Shown here: positions 17,328 through 25,291 of the stretch, piece by piece | Layout of the letters: every line of letters starts with the position of its first letter | Numbering within the stretch: position 1 is the stretch's first letter | DNA from: Comamonadaceae bacterium | GTDB taxonomy: Bacteria; Pseudomonadota; Gammaproteobacteria; Burkholderiales; Burkholderiaceae_C | Direction of reading: 5' to 3' | Assembly (NCBI GenBank): GCA_027486495.1 | Contig: JAIXOZ010000041.1 | Coordinates: 1 to 53,041 of the forward strand | Length of the DNA stretch: 53,041 bases | Position numbers and translations under genes: made by a program | The notes under the pieces: model-generated | What the model saw: the letters and a program-made list of their open reading frames with translations, nothing else | Databases searched by the model: none | What the model was told of the DNA's origin: nothing

Positions 17328-18938
17328 TTAAGCCAGTACGGCTGCGGCTGGGGTCTGCGCCACTGGGGTAGCCACAGAAGCGGCCGGGGTACGGATCAAG
17401 TGGTCAAAGGCGCTCAGGGCTGCTTTGGCACCCTCGCCTGCGGCAATGACGATCTGCTTGTAAGGCACGGTGGTGCAGTCGCCCGCTGCGAAAACACCGG
17501 GCACATTGGTGTGGCCCTTGGCGTCCACCACGATTTCGCCGAATTGGCTCAACTCAACCGTGCCTTTGAGGAACTCGGTGTTGGGCACCAGGCCAATTTG
17601 CACAAACACGCCTTCCAATTCGACCCAATGGTCATCGCCAGTCGTGCGGTCTTTGTAGCGGATGCCGTTGACTTTGCCGCCATCACCCGTGATTTCGGTG
17701 GTCTGCGCGTGGGTGTGGACAGTGACGTTGGGCAGGCTCTTGAGCTTGGCCACCAGCACCGCGTCGGCCTTGAGCTGGTCGGCAAATTCGATCACCGTGA
17801 CGTGCTTGACGATGCCTGCCAAGTCAATGGCCGCCTCAATACCGGAGTTGCCGCCACCGATCACTGCGGTGCGCTTACCCTTGAACAGCGGGCCATCGCA
17901 ATGCGGGCAATAGGCTACCCCTTTGTTTTTGTACTCGGCTTCGCCGGGCACGTTGACATTGCGCCAGCGTGCGCCGGTGGACAAGATCACGGTGCGGGCC
18001 TGCAAGGTGCCGCCGTTTTCCATCTTGACCTGCACCAGGCCACCGGCTTCGGTGGCGGGGATGATTTCGGCTGCTCTTTGCAAGTTCATGATGTCCACAC
18101 CGTACTGACGCACCTGAGCTTCCAGCGCAGCGGCAAACTTGGGGCCGTCGGTCTCCAGAACCGAGATGTAATTTTCGATGGCCATGGTGTCGTTGGTCTG
18201 GCCACCAAAACGCTCTGCGGCCACACCCACACGGATGCCTTTTCGGGCGGCATAGACAGCCGCAGCCGCACCGGCAGGGCCGCCGCCGACGATCAACACT
18301 TCATAGGGGTCCTTGGCGTCAATCTTGGCGGCGTCGCGCTCACCGGCTTTGGTGTCGAGTTTGGCGATAATTTCTTCCACCGACATGCGGCCTGAACCGA
18401 AGACCTGGCCGTTCAAAAAGACCATCGGCACGGCCATGATCTGGCGCTCTTGCACCTCTTGCTGGAAAGCGCCGCCTTCGATCACCACGGTTTTGACCTG
18501 CGGGTTGACGATGGCCATGAGCGACAAGGCCTGCACCACGTCGGGGCAGTTGTGGCAGCTCAGCGACATGTAGACCTCGAAATTGAAGTTGCCTTCCAGC
18601 GCTTTGATGCTGTCGATCACGTCTTGCTCGACCTTCGGAGGATGGCCACCGGTCCAGAGCAAGGCCAAAACCAGCGATGTGAATTCATGGCCCAGCGGCA
18701 AACCGGCAAAACGCACGCCGGTGCTCTGGCCTTCTCCGGATACCACAAAGCTGGGCTTGCGTGCGACGTCACCCGAGGTGTCCAGGCTGACCTTGTCAGA
18801 CAAACCAACGATGGTTTCCAGCAAGTTTTTCATGTCAACGCCCGTCTCGCTGTCGTCCAGCGAAGCGATCAAACGAATCGGCTGGCGCAGCAAGGCCAGG
18901 TATTGCTGAAGTTGGGCTTTGAGGGTGTCGTCAAGCAT
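17328..18938 (-). CDS. ahpF: Alkyl hydroperoxide reductase subunit F
   Basis: This 536-residue flavoprotein passes electrons from NADH through FAD and two disulfides to AhpC. Residues 1-200 are the tandem thioredoxin-like domain with CHNC at 128-131. FAD binding begins at [14 protein letters not shown] (about 214) and the second redox pair is CPHC at 344-347. NAD binding is at [13 protein letters not shown] and the C-terminal VFAAGDCT completes the FAD site. A GGAG ribosome binding site precedes the ATG at 18938. An Ala/Val/Pro-rich tail is added after the usual end. ahpC is 182 bases upstream on the same strand. Confidence 0.97.
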   Translation of the reverse strand: MLDDTLKAQLQQYLALLRQPIRLIASLDDSETGVDMKNLLETIVGLSDKVSLDTSGDVARKPSFVVSGEGQSTGVRFAGLPLGHEFTSLVLALLWTGGHPPKVEQDVIDSIKALEGNFNFEVYMSLSCHNCPDVVQALSLMAIVNPQVKTVVIEGGAFQQEVQERQIMAVPMVFLNGQVFGSGRMSVEEIIAKLDTKAGERDAAKIDAKDPYEVLIVGGGPAGAAAAVYAARKGIRVGVAAERFGGQTNDTMAIENYISVLETDGPKFAAALEAQVRQYGVDIMNLQRAAEIIPATEAGGLVQVKMENGGTLQARTVILSTGARWRNVNVPGEAEYKNKGVAYCPHCDGPLFKGKRTAVIGGGNSGIEAAIDLAGIVKHVTVIEFADQLKADAVLVAKLKSLPNVTVHTHAQTTEITGDGGKVNGIRYKDRTTGDDHWVELEGVFVQIGLVPNTEFLKGTVELSQFGEIVVDAKGHTNVPGVFAAGDCTTVPYKQIVIAAGEGAKAALSAFDHLIRTPAASVATPVAQTPAAAVLA

Positions 18939-19120
18939 GGTGATCTCCGGTTTTCAGGGGGCAGTGAACTTGGACCCGCACTTGTGGCGCAGGCCAGGGA
19001 ACAGGGGAAATTGGGGTGAATTTGCGGGAATTGAGGGGGGAATGCGTTGAGCGCAAGGCACGCAGGCTTGTGGCCCGCATGCACTGAACTCAGCGCCCTG
19101 ACCAGCAGGGCACCCGAGAT

Positions 19121-19687
19121 TCAGATCTTGCCGACCAGATCAATGGAAGGGGCCAAAGTCTTGGCGCCTTCTTTCCACTTGGCTGGGCACACTTGGCCGG
19201 GGTTGGCGGCGGTGTACTGAGCAGCCTTGAGCTTGCGCAGGGTCTCGGACACGTCGCGAGCGATCTCGTTGGAGTGCACTTCGGCGGTCTTGATCATGCC
19301 TTCGGGGTTGATGATGAAGGTGCCGCGCAATGCCAAGCCTTCTTCTTCAATGTGCACGCCAAAAGCGCGTGTCAGGGTGTGTGTCGGGTCGCCAACCAAG
19401 GGGAACTTGGCCTTGCCCACGGCAGGCGATGTCTCGTGCCAGACTTTGTGCGAGAAGTGGGTGTCGGTGGTCACGATGTAGACCTCGGCACCGGCTTTCT
19501 GGAACTCGGCGTAGTTGTCGGCCGCGTCTTCGATTTCAGTGGGGCAGTTGAAGGTGAAGGCTGCGGGCATGAAAATCAGCACAGACCACTCGCCCTTGAG
19601 GGTCTCGTTGGACACTTGCACGAACTTGCCGTTGTGGAAAGCTTGGGTCTTGAAAGGCTGGACTTGGGTATTGATCAAAGAGGACAT
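19121..19687 (-). CDS. ahpC: Alkyl hydroperoxide reductase subunit C (2-Cys peroxiredoxin)
   Basis: This 188-residue peroxiredoxin reduces H2O2 and organic peroxides. The peroxidatic Cys48 lies in FTFNCPTE and the resolving Cys167 in PGQVCPAKWKEG. The TDTHFSHKVWHETS segment is also conserved. The pre-active-site run reads FMPAAFTFNC where E. coli has FYPADFTFVC, a modest variant. Upstream lie a TATGAT -10 element (19746-19751, minus strand) and an OxyR-like site, so induction by peroxide is likely. Confidence 0.97.
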   Translation of the reverse strand: MSSLINTQVQPFKTQAFHNGKFVQVSNETLKGEWSVLIFMPAAFTFNCPTEIEDAADNYAEFQKAGAEVYIVTTDTHFSHKVWHETSPAVGKAKFPLVGDPTHTLTRAFGVHIEEEGLALRGTFIINPEGMIKTAEVHSNEIARDVSETLRKLKAAQYTAANPGQVCPAKWKEGAKTLAPSIDLVGKI

Positions 19688-19745
19688 GGTGTTTCCTATG
19701 GGTGGTTTAAAAAAACTATCGAATGAGGTAACTCATTGGTCGCAA

Positions 19746-19809
19746 TCATAATGCAACCTAGGGTTTCTACTCATGAGTAGTTTCTATCGATCCCATAGGA
19801 AAAAGCTTT
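19746..19809 (-). promoter_or_regulatory. ahpC promoter with OxyR-like binding site
   Basis: Four quarter-sites with 7-base spacing, ATGA-N7-CTAT-N7-ATAG-N7-CTTT (19773-19809), approximate the OxyR consensus ATAG-N7-CTAT repeated. A TATGAT -10 lies at 19746-19751 on the minus strand, and the OxyR block covers its expected -35 position, as for OxyR-activated genes. A perfect 14-bp palindrome, CTACTCATGAGTAG, overlaps at 19767-19780. Confidence 0.6.
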
Positions 19810-19813
19810 CAGC

Positions 19814-20260
19814 TCAAGCTTGTTGATTTATTTTCCCGCTTCTCTGCGCCAAACCCATGGCCAAAACCAGCCAGGCCAATATCCAGGCCGTCCCGCCCCA
19901 TGGCACCAACGCACGCAACGCATCCCAGCCCAACACATGGCGTGCATAAAGGTTGAAGCTGAACAAGAGCAAGCCCAGCAACATGAGCCCGCCCGCCGCC
20001 TGCAACCAACGCGAGGCCCCGCAGACACGCAAGCCCAGCCCGGTGAACAACAAGCCCAGCGAATGAAATTGCTGCTGGCTCAAAGCGGTTTGCACCGCCG
20101 TGGGCACGCCCCCGGCAAACACGGGCAAATGCGCGAAGGCGGCGCTGAACACCACGCTGGTGCAGGCGCTGATGGCCCCCAGCGCCAAAAACCACCGAGC
20201 CGACATGGGCCAGACAACAGGCGAGGCATGGGAGGTGAAAGCAGAGGTCGGGCTGGACAT
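19814..20260 (-). CDS. DUF423 family membrane protein
   Basis: A small inner-membrane protein with four hydrophobic segments; the FSAAFAHL, QQQFHSLGLLF and GGTAWILAWLVLA segments match the DUF423 (YgdD-like) pattern. Function unknown. The start is uncertain: ATG at 20260 gives 148 residues, ATG at 20206 gives 130 (the usual family length), and neither has a Shine-Dalgarno. The frame is open up to 20335. It ends 4 bases after the OxyR-like block. Confidence 0.75.
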   Translation of the reverse strand: MSSPTSAFTSHASPVVWPMSARWFLALGAISACTSVVFSAAFAHLPVFAGGVPTAVQTALSQQQFHSLGLLFTGLGLRVCGASRWLQAAGGLMLLGLLLFSFNLYARHVLGWDALRALVPWGGTAWILAWLVLAMGLAQRSGKINQQA

Positions 20261-20396
20261 ATGGTGCTGGGCACGAAGCCGAAAATGGAACCAGCGCATT
20301 GGAGCACGACTTTGTGCAATCCATTTGATTTTCATCAGCTACTGGCCGCGTGCACGGGGGCACAGTGAACTGTCTAAACCAACCCAAGGAAGCACC

Positions 20397-20525
20397 GTGA
20401 AAATGCTCATAGACTTGTTTTCTACCGACTATGGCCTCATGAGTTTGGCTGTGATCGTGGTCATGCTGCTGATGGGCGCTTTTTTCTTGCGCATGTTTTT
20501 GTACAAAATGAACCACAACGAATGA
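20397..20525 (+). CDS. DUF3149-like small membrane protein
   Basis: A 42-residue protein that starts with GTG at 20397, five bases after AGGAAG. It contains a single membrane segment (LMSLAVIVVMLLMGAFFLRM) and a short polar tail KMNHNE. Size and pattern match the DUF3149 family of betaproteobacterial small membrane proteins; function unknown. It is convergent with cfa, with a 4-base gap. Confidence 0.7.
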   Translation: MKMLIDLFSTDYGLMSLAVIVVMLLMGAFFLRMFLYKMNHNE

Positions 20526-20529
20526 ACCT

Positions 20530-21705
20530 TCACATCAGCGGCCTGCGGTAACCCGCTGCGCGCCCCCCGGGCGACAGCACAATCTGCCACAACTGGTTGT
20601 CACGGGCCCGGAATGTGCCAGCGCAGCACAGCAGGTAGTAGCGCCACATGCGGTAAAAACGCTCGCCATATCGTTCCTGAAGTGACGGCCATGCGGCTTC
20701 GAAACGCGCATGCCAAGCCATCAAGGTTTTGTCATAGTCTTCGCCAAAGTTGTGCCAGTCTTCCATGACGAAATCCTCTTCGCTGTAGTAGGCGATTTCA
20801 GAAGCCGAGGGCAGCGCGCCATTGGGGAAGATGTATTTTTCAATCCATGGGTCAATGCTCGCTCCGGCCCGGTTTTTGCCAATGGTGTGCAACAAAAACA
20901 GTCCATCATCGTGCAAGCTGCGCCGTGCCATTTCAAAGAAATCACGGTAGTTTTTGTGACCCACATGCTCGAACATGCCCACCGAGGCGATGCGGTCAAA
21001 GCGCTGGTGCCCATCGGGGTTGAACTGGCGGTAGTCGGCCAGCTCAAAGCGCACCGGCCAACCCTGCGCTTTGGCGTTACCCAGCAGGGCCTGCCCTCTC
21101 GATATGGTCAAACCAACGCAGTCCACACCATGGTGGCGGGCCGCGTGGAGCATCAAGCTGCCCCAGCCGCAACCAATGTCCAGCAGCTTCATGCCCGGCT
21201 GGAGTTGCAGCTTTTGGCAAATCAGCTCCAGCTTGGCCTCTTGCGCTTGTTCCAGCGTTTGGGCTGCGGGCCAATAACCGCAGTTGTAGGCCAGGGACGG
21301 GTCCAGCATGGCCTCGTACAAATCGTTGCCCAAGTCGTAATGCAGTTCGCCCACTTGCCAGGCCCGTTGCTGCGACTGCAAGTTGGTCAAGCGCGCCTTG
21401 AGCGACGCCCACAACCAACCGGCACGCCCCACCTGCTCGTCCAGCCGCGCCCGCAAGATGCGGGTGATGAATTCGTCCACTTGGTCGCAATCCCACCAGC
21501 CGTCCACATAACTCTCGCCCAAACCCAGACTACCGCACGTCAAGATGCGGTCAAAGGTGTCGGGGTGGTGCACCCGCATGTCCCAAGGCCTGTCGCCCCC
21601 GACCCGGATATCCGCTGTGGCCAGCAATTCGCACGCCCGACGCCAGTTGCTGTCGATGTGCACCAAAACCGTTTCGTTCTTGTCCCAAGTGAGCTCTGAA
21701 GCCAT
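20530..21705 (-). CDS. cfa: Cyclopropane-fatty-acyl-phospholipid synthase
   Basis: The protein has 391 residues from the ATG at 21705, which has AGGAG six bases upstream; an ATG at 21738 lacks this. Cfa transfers a methylene from S-adenosylmethionine to cis double bonds of membrane phospholipid acyl chains. The SAM motif LLDIGCGWGSL is near residue 185, preceded by the DLGNDLYEAMLD substrate segment and followed by ASVGMFEHVG and IGKNRAG. Length is normal. Confidence 0.95.
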   Translation of the reverse strand: MASELTWDKNETVLVHIDSNWRRACELLATADIRVGGDRPWDMRVHHPDTFDRILTCGSLGLGESYVDGWWDCDQVDEFITRILRARLDEQVGRAGWLWASLKARLTNLQSQQRAWQVGELHYDLGNDLYEAMLDPSLAYNCGYWPAAQTLEQAQEAKLELICQKLQLQPGMKLLDIGCGWGSLMLHAARHHGVDCVGLTISRGQALLGNAKAQGWPVRFELADYRQFNPDGHQRFDRIASVGMFEHVGHKNYRDFFEMARRSLHDDGLFLLHTIGKNRAGASIDPWIEKYIFPNGALPSASEIAYYSEEDFVMEDWHNFGEDYDKTLMAWHARFEAAWPSLQERYGERFYRMWRYYLLCCAGTFRARDNQLWQIVLSPGGRAAGYRRPLM

Positions 21706-21913
21706 GCGGTTCTCCTGTCCAGATGCCAAACGGGTCATTTGACCGTGACACAGTCCATGCTAGAAAAAAAGGGCCCGTTTGCACATCCGACCAAACCGGT
21801 AGTCGCTTACCGGATTTGCAGTAAGCACCCTTGGCCCGGCACATGGATGGCAGCGTGGCTGAACGCCTATTGGAGTCGGGCTTTCAAGGGGCTGTCCATG
21901 GCCAAAGGGCATA

Positions 21914-21936
21914 ATTGACGTTGACGTAACGTCAAT
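21914..21936. promoter_or_regulatory. Nested inverted repeats upstream of SDR gene (putative operator)
   Basis: Two overlapping perfect dyads are present: TTGACGT-A-ACGTCAA (21921-21935), and ATTGACGTT-N5-AACGTCAAT (21914-21936). They lie 18 bases before the SDR start codon, next to its AGGAG. The regulator is unknown. Both TetR and MerR (LiuR-like) proteins that control acyl-CoA degradation genes use sites of this look. Confidence 0.6.
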
Positions 21937-21954
21937 CAAATTCAGGAGCAACAC

Positions 21955-22713
21955 ATGGACATTCAAGGCAAAGTTTTCATCGTCACCGGCGGCGCATCAG
22001 GCCTGGGCGAAGGCACGGCGCGCATGCTGGCGGTCAACGGCGGGAAAGTGGTCATCGCCGACATGCAGGCTGAAAAAGGCGAGGCCATCGCCAAAGAATT
22101 GGGCGGCGCATTCGTCAAGTGTGATGTGAGCAACGAAGCCGACGGCCAAGCCGTGGTGGCACAGGCTGTGTCCATGGGCAAGCTGGTCGGCTTGGTCAAC
22201 TGCGCGGGCATCGCCCCGGCTGAAAAAACCGTGGGCAAGAACGGTGCACACAACTTGGCCGTCTACACCAAGACCATCATGGTCAACCTGGTGGGCACCT
22301 TCAACATGATCCGCTTGGCCTCAGAAGCCATGTGCAAAAACGAACCGGAAGCCACCGGCGAGCGCGGCGTGTTGATCAGCACCGCCAGCGTGGCGGCCTA
22401 CGATGGCCAAATCGGCCAAGCAGCCTATGCCGCGTCCAAAGGCGGCGTGGTCGGCATGACCTTGCCCATTGCCCGCGACCTCTCGCGCAACGGTATCCGC
22501 AACATGACGATTGCTCCCGGCATCTTCGGCACCCCCATGCTGTTTGGCATGCCGCAAGAAGTGCAAGACGCGCTGGCCGCCGGCGTGCCCTTCCCCAGCC
22601 GCTTGGGCACCCCGCAGGACTACGCCAAATTGGCCAAACACATCATCGAAAACGACATGCTCAACGGCGAAGTCATCCGGCTGGATGGCGCGATTCGCTT
22701 GGCTCCAAAGTGA
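21955..22713 (+). CDS. SDR-family dehydrogenase, 3-hydroxyacyl-CoA dehydrogenase type 2-like
   Basis: A 252-residue short-chain dehydrogenase with [10 protein letters not shown] (NAD-binding), NCAG at 82-85, Asn111, Ser145, Tyr158 and Lys162 as the catalytic set. ADM at 35-37 suggests NAD+ preference. The sequence style, including [11 protein letters not shown] and [15 protein letters not shown], is that of 3-hydroxy-2-methylbutyryl-CoA/3-hydroxyacyl-CoA dehydrogenases (HSD17B10-like) of fatty acid or isoleucine breakdown. AGGAG precedes the ATG. No other pathway genes adjoin it. Confidence 0.88.
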   Translation: MDIQGKVFIVTGGASGLGEGTARMLAVNGGKVVIADMQAEKGEAIAKELGGAFVKCDVSNEADGQAVVAQAVSMGKLVGLVNCAGIAPAEKTVGKNGAHNLAVYTKTIMVNLVGTFNMIRLASEAMCKNEPEATGERGVLISTASVAAYDGQIGQAAYAASKGGVVGMTLPIARDLSRNGIRNMTIAPGIFGTPMLFGMPQEVQDALAAGVPFPSRLGTPQDYAKLAKHIIENDMLNGEVIRLDGAIRLAPK

Positions 22714-22734
22714 TCCACCAGCAGGCCCGCTGAC

Positions 22735-23529
22735 TCAGGCTGCCATGCCCATCCAACTCAAGGCGAACCATGCCGCGATGTATGCGCTCGTGAATGTCAA
22801 CACCACGGGCATGGCAGCTTGGCCTGCCACCCGCTCAGCCAGGATGCCCGCCAATGGGATGAATTGCTGAGCGTGAACGGCCAAAAAATGTGCGGGGCGC
22901 AAGTCTTGCCAGGCATGCCACCCCAAAATCGGCAAACCGACCCCAGCAGGCGGTTGCCTGCCGCCCAACATGAAGCCACTGACGGTGGACAACACAAAGG
23001 TCAGGGTCAGGCCCAAAAGCACCGCCAAGACAGTGGGTGTCATCACCGACGCCCCCAAAGCTTTCCAAATGACCCACGCGAGCCAGGCTTGTGATGCCAC
23101 CAAGCCCACCGCTGCAACAGCCATCAGGCCAAACAGGATGGCCCGAACAGGGTCGGTGGTGTTGTAGTGAGAGCCCGCACCGAGCGACGCTTGGTAAGTG
23201 ATGTACACCACCTCAAACAAAGAGGTGACGATGATCAAAGCAGCGATCCATTGAAAGCTTTGGTCATGGCCTACCTCACCGGGTACCAGCGTGGTCAACC
23301 ACACGGTGGTCAAGGCAAACAGCGCCGTGCCCGCCATGAACTTCATGGGCTTGGCCCATATGCCCACCTCGCGCAGTGTCCGCACATCGATCCAAGACAA
23401 CGCATAAGTGGGCAGCAGTACCACCGCCATCAGCAAACCATAAAGACACAAGGTTTTTTGTGCTGTGCTCAAGCCGGTCCAATCGAAACTGGCTGCGCTC
23501 ACGCTCTGCGCCGTGTACAAAATTGACAT
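22735..23529 (-). CDS. Multi-pass membrane protein, unknown function
   Basis: The protein has 264 residues from the ATG at 23529, which has GAGGG five bases upstream; a GTG at 23535 is the alternative. About seven hydrophobic segments are seen, with FEVVYITYQASLGAGSHYN between segments 3 and 4 and an HFLAVHAQQFIPLAG segment late in the protein; both have conserved-looking His, Tyr and Gln in the membrane. I do not recognise a named family. It is divergent from the TetR gene at 23614, and its promoter is overlaid by two palindromic operators, so it is very likely the TetR target. Confidence 0.75.
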   Translation of the reverse strand: MSILYTAQSVSAASFDWTGLSTAQKTLCLYGLLMAVVLLPTYALSWIDVRTLREVGIWAKPMKFMAGTALFALTTVWLTTLVPGEVGHDQSFQWIAALIIVTSLFEVVYITYQASLGAGSHYNTTDPVRAILFGLMAVAAVGLVASQAWLAWVIWKALGASVMTPTVLAVLLGLTLTFVLSTVSGFMLGGRQPPAGVGLPILGWHAWQDLRPAHFLAVHAQQFIPLAGILAERVAGQAAMPVVLTFTSAYIAAWFALSWMGMAA

Positions 23530-23542
23530 GTTCACCCTCAGC

Positions 23543-23590
23543 TGTTGACAGTGTCAACAATTATCAGATAAGCTGTTGACGCCGTCAACA
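23543..23590. promoter_or_regulatory. Two TetR-type operators overlapping a divergent promoter
   Basis: TGTTGACAGTGTCAACA (23543-23559) and TGTTGACGCCGTCAACA (23574-23590) are both perfect 8-1-8 palindromes, centred 31 bp apart, about three helical turns. On the minus strand TTGACG (23583-23588), a 17-base spacer and GATAAT (23560-23565) form a near-consensus promoter for the membrane protein gene. The -35 lies inside one operator and the other covers the start point. The plus-strand tetR promoter is less clear. Confidence 0.8.
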
Positions 23591-23613
23591 ATTCAAACAA
23601 GCAGCGGAACAAC

Positions 23614-25212
23614 ATGGCCAAAACCCACCATGACCTGGACCTGAAAGAAGCCTGCATACGAGCGGCCAGAGAGGTGATTGCCGAGCAAGGCGTGGAAGGC
23701 CTGAGCCTGCGCGATGTCGCCCGAAAACTGGGGGTTTCCCATCAAGCGCCTTACCGGCACTACCCCAGCCGCGACCACCTGCTGGCAGCGATCATGCAGC
23801 GCTGCTTTGAGGATTTCGCCAACTTTCTGGACCAAGCCTCCAAAGCCCACACCACCGATTCACTGCTCGGCATGGGCCAGGCCTACATGCGTTTCGCCGC
23901 AGAACACCCGCTGGAATACCGGCTGATGTTCGGCACTCCTTGGCCCGAACCTGCGGCCCATCCCGAATTGGTGAGCCATGCTGTGCATGCTTTTGACTTG
24001 TTGCGAAACCACCTGCTGCTGCACATGCAACAACGCGCCAGCGCCTCACAAAGCGACATGCTGGCCCTGTTGGCCCAAGCGGAGCTTCAAGCCCTCTTCA
24101 TTTGGTCTGCCCTGCACGGCATGGCCAGCATCCAGCAGGCCAACGTCATGCAACACCTGGTGCTCACGCCCGGGGTGCCTGCGCAGGCCGAACCCTTTTT
24201 GATGAGCATGATCCACACCGCCCTGACCCAAGGCTCTAAGCAAGGACAGGCTCACGCCAGCCCGGCCCCCTCAGCCCCCCCCCCAAAAAAACGCATGAAA
24301 ACTGATCCACGCCGCCGCTGGGCATTGGCCTGCCTGCTCATCGCCGCAGGGTCCGTCACGGCTTGCGCCCAGTTCAACCACGATCAGCCCAACAGCCCCG
24401 TGGCCATGCGTACCGTACCCGCCATCACACCCGCACCGCGTGTGGCGCTGGTGCTCGGCAGCGGCGGCCCACGCGGTTATGCCCACATTGGCGTGATGCG
24501 AGTGCTCGAAGACGCGGGCATTGGCGTGGACCTGGTGGTGGGCTCCAGCGTAGGGGCTTTGCTGGGGTCTTTTTGGGCGCACGGCTACTCGGCCAAAGCC
24601 TTGGATGACTTGTCTCAAACCGGCGGCCCGCTCACGGTGTTTGATTTTTCTTTGTTGGCCGACAGGGGCTGGATTCATGGACAGCGCCTGCAGGACTATG
24701 TGAACAAAGGCCTGAACAACAGCAACATCGAAGACCTGCCCCGCAACTTCATTGCCGTGGCCACGCGCTTGCAAGACAAAGAACCGGTGTTTTTCAGTGC
24801 AGGCAATGTGGGGGTGGCGGTTCGCGCATCCTGTGCCGTTCACCGCATTTTTTCTCCCGTGGGCATTCGAGGTGTGGAATACGAAGACGGTGAGGAATCC
24901 TTGCCCGTTGCCGTTCGTGCGGCCCGTCAAGCCGGGGCCCGTTTTGTGATCGCCGTTGACGTGACCGCCAGGCCAGGCAGTGCCCCCGAGGGGACGTCAG
25001 CAGCACGCCTGGAACGCGAAACCCGCAGACGGGCCCGCATCGACCCCGAACTGAGAGGCGCTGATTTTGTGATCCACCCCGACTTGGGGTTTGCCACCCG
25101 CCCCACAAGCGCATTTTTCCGGATGGCCCGGCTGTCGGGCGAGAGTGAGGCGCTGCGGCTTTTGCCCCAACTGAAGGCGGCGTTGCAAAGTTCACAAATT
25201 TTAACGCGATAA
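23614..25212 (+). CDS. TetR/AcrR-family regulator, read in frame into a patatin-like domain
   Basis: The open frame encodes 532 residues. Residues 1-210 are a TetR repressor, with the helix-turn-helix GLSLRDVARKLGVSHQAPYRHY at about 29-50 and a ligand domain ending near MSMIHTALTQ. Residues 228-532 are a patatin-like hydrolase that begins with its own lipoprotein signal peptide. The two are joined through a Pro/Ala linker encoded over a C10A7 tract (24275-24291). A cytosolic DNA-binding domain ahead of a lipobox makes little sense as one protein, so I infer two genes whose boundary depends on the homopolymer length. The regulator should bind the palindromes at 23543-23590. One fewer C or A would end TetR at an ATGA overlap with the patatin start. 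Confidence 0.75.
   Translation: MAKTHHDLDLKEACIRAAREVIAEQGVEGLSLRDVARKLGVSHQAPYRHYPSRDHLLAAIMQRCFEDFANFLDQASKAHTTDSLLGMGQAYMRFAAEHPLEYRLMFGTPWPEPAAHPELVSHAVHAFDLLRNHLLLHMQQRASASQSDMLALLAQAELQALFIWSALHGMASIQQANVMQHLVLTPGVPAQAEPFLMSMIHTALTQGSKQGQAHASPAPSAPPPKKRMKTDPRRRWALACLLIAAGSVTACAQFNHDQPNSPVAMRTVPAITPAPRVALVLGSGGPRGYAHIGVMRVLEDAGIGVDLVVGSSVGALLGSFWAHGYSAKALDDLSQTGGPLTVFDFSLLADRGWIHGQRLQDYVNKGLNNSNIEDLPRNFIAVATRLQDKEPVFFSAGNVGVAVRASCAVHRIFSPVGIRGVEYEDGEESLPVAVRAARQAGARFVIAVDVTARPGSAPEGTSAARLERETRRRARIDPELRGADFVIHPDLGFATRPTSAFFRMARLSGESEALRLLPQLKAALQSSQILTR
24275..24291 (+). repeat. C10A7 homopolymer tract at the TetR/patatin junction
   Basis: Ten C followed by seven A. With this length the two modules are in one frame. 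With nine C the TetR frame stops at the TGA of ATGA (24296-24298), and with eleven C it stops at TGA 24303-24305. The tract could slip during replication, transcription or sequencing. Confidence 0.85.
24295..25212 (+). CDS. Patatin-like phospholipase lipoprotein (probable separate start)
   Basis: The 305-residue product starts at ATG 24295, followed by basic residues, a hydrophobic segment and a lipobox (GSVTAC), so it would be exported and lipidated. Patatin motifs: GSGGPRGYAHIGVMRVLEDAG (oxyanion hole, slightly divergent GSGGP), GSSVG (nucleophile Ser) and YEDGEESLPVAV, where the usual DGG aspartate motif is replaced by D-G-E. Asp is kept, so activity is possible. No Shine-Dalgarno is obvious; translational coupling to tetR would be needed. 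gamma-Glutamyltransferase follows 79 bases later. Confidence 0.75.
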   Translation: MKTDPRRRWALACLLIAAGSVTACAQFNHDQPNSPVAMRTVPAITPAPRVALVLGSGGPRGYAHIGVMRVLEDAGIGVDLVVGSSVGALLGSFWAHGYSAKALDDLSQTGGPLTVFDFSLLADRGWIHGQRLQDYVNKGLNNSNIEDLPRNFIAVATRLQDKEPVFFSAGNVGVAVRASCAVHRIFSPVGIRGVEYEDGEESLPVAVRAARQAGARFVIAVDVTARPGSAPEGTSAARLERETRRRARIDPELRGADFVIHPDLGFATRPTSAFFRMARLSGESEALRLLPQLKAALQSSQILTR

Positions 25213-25291
25213 ACAGAATATGGTCTAAATTCAAATGCTCTATTGCCACCATCGAGCGGACGAATGCGTTTGTCCACCCAAGAGGGATCAC

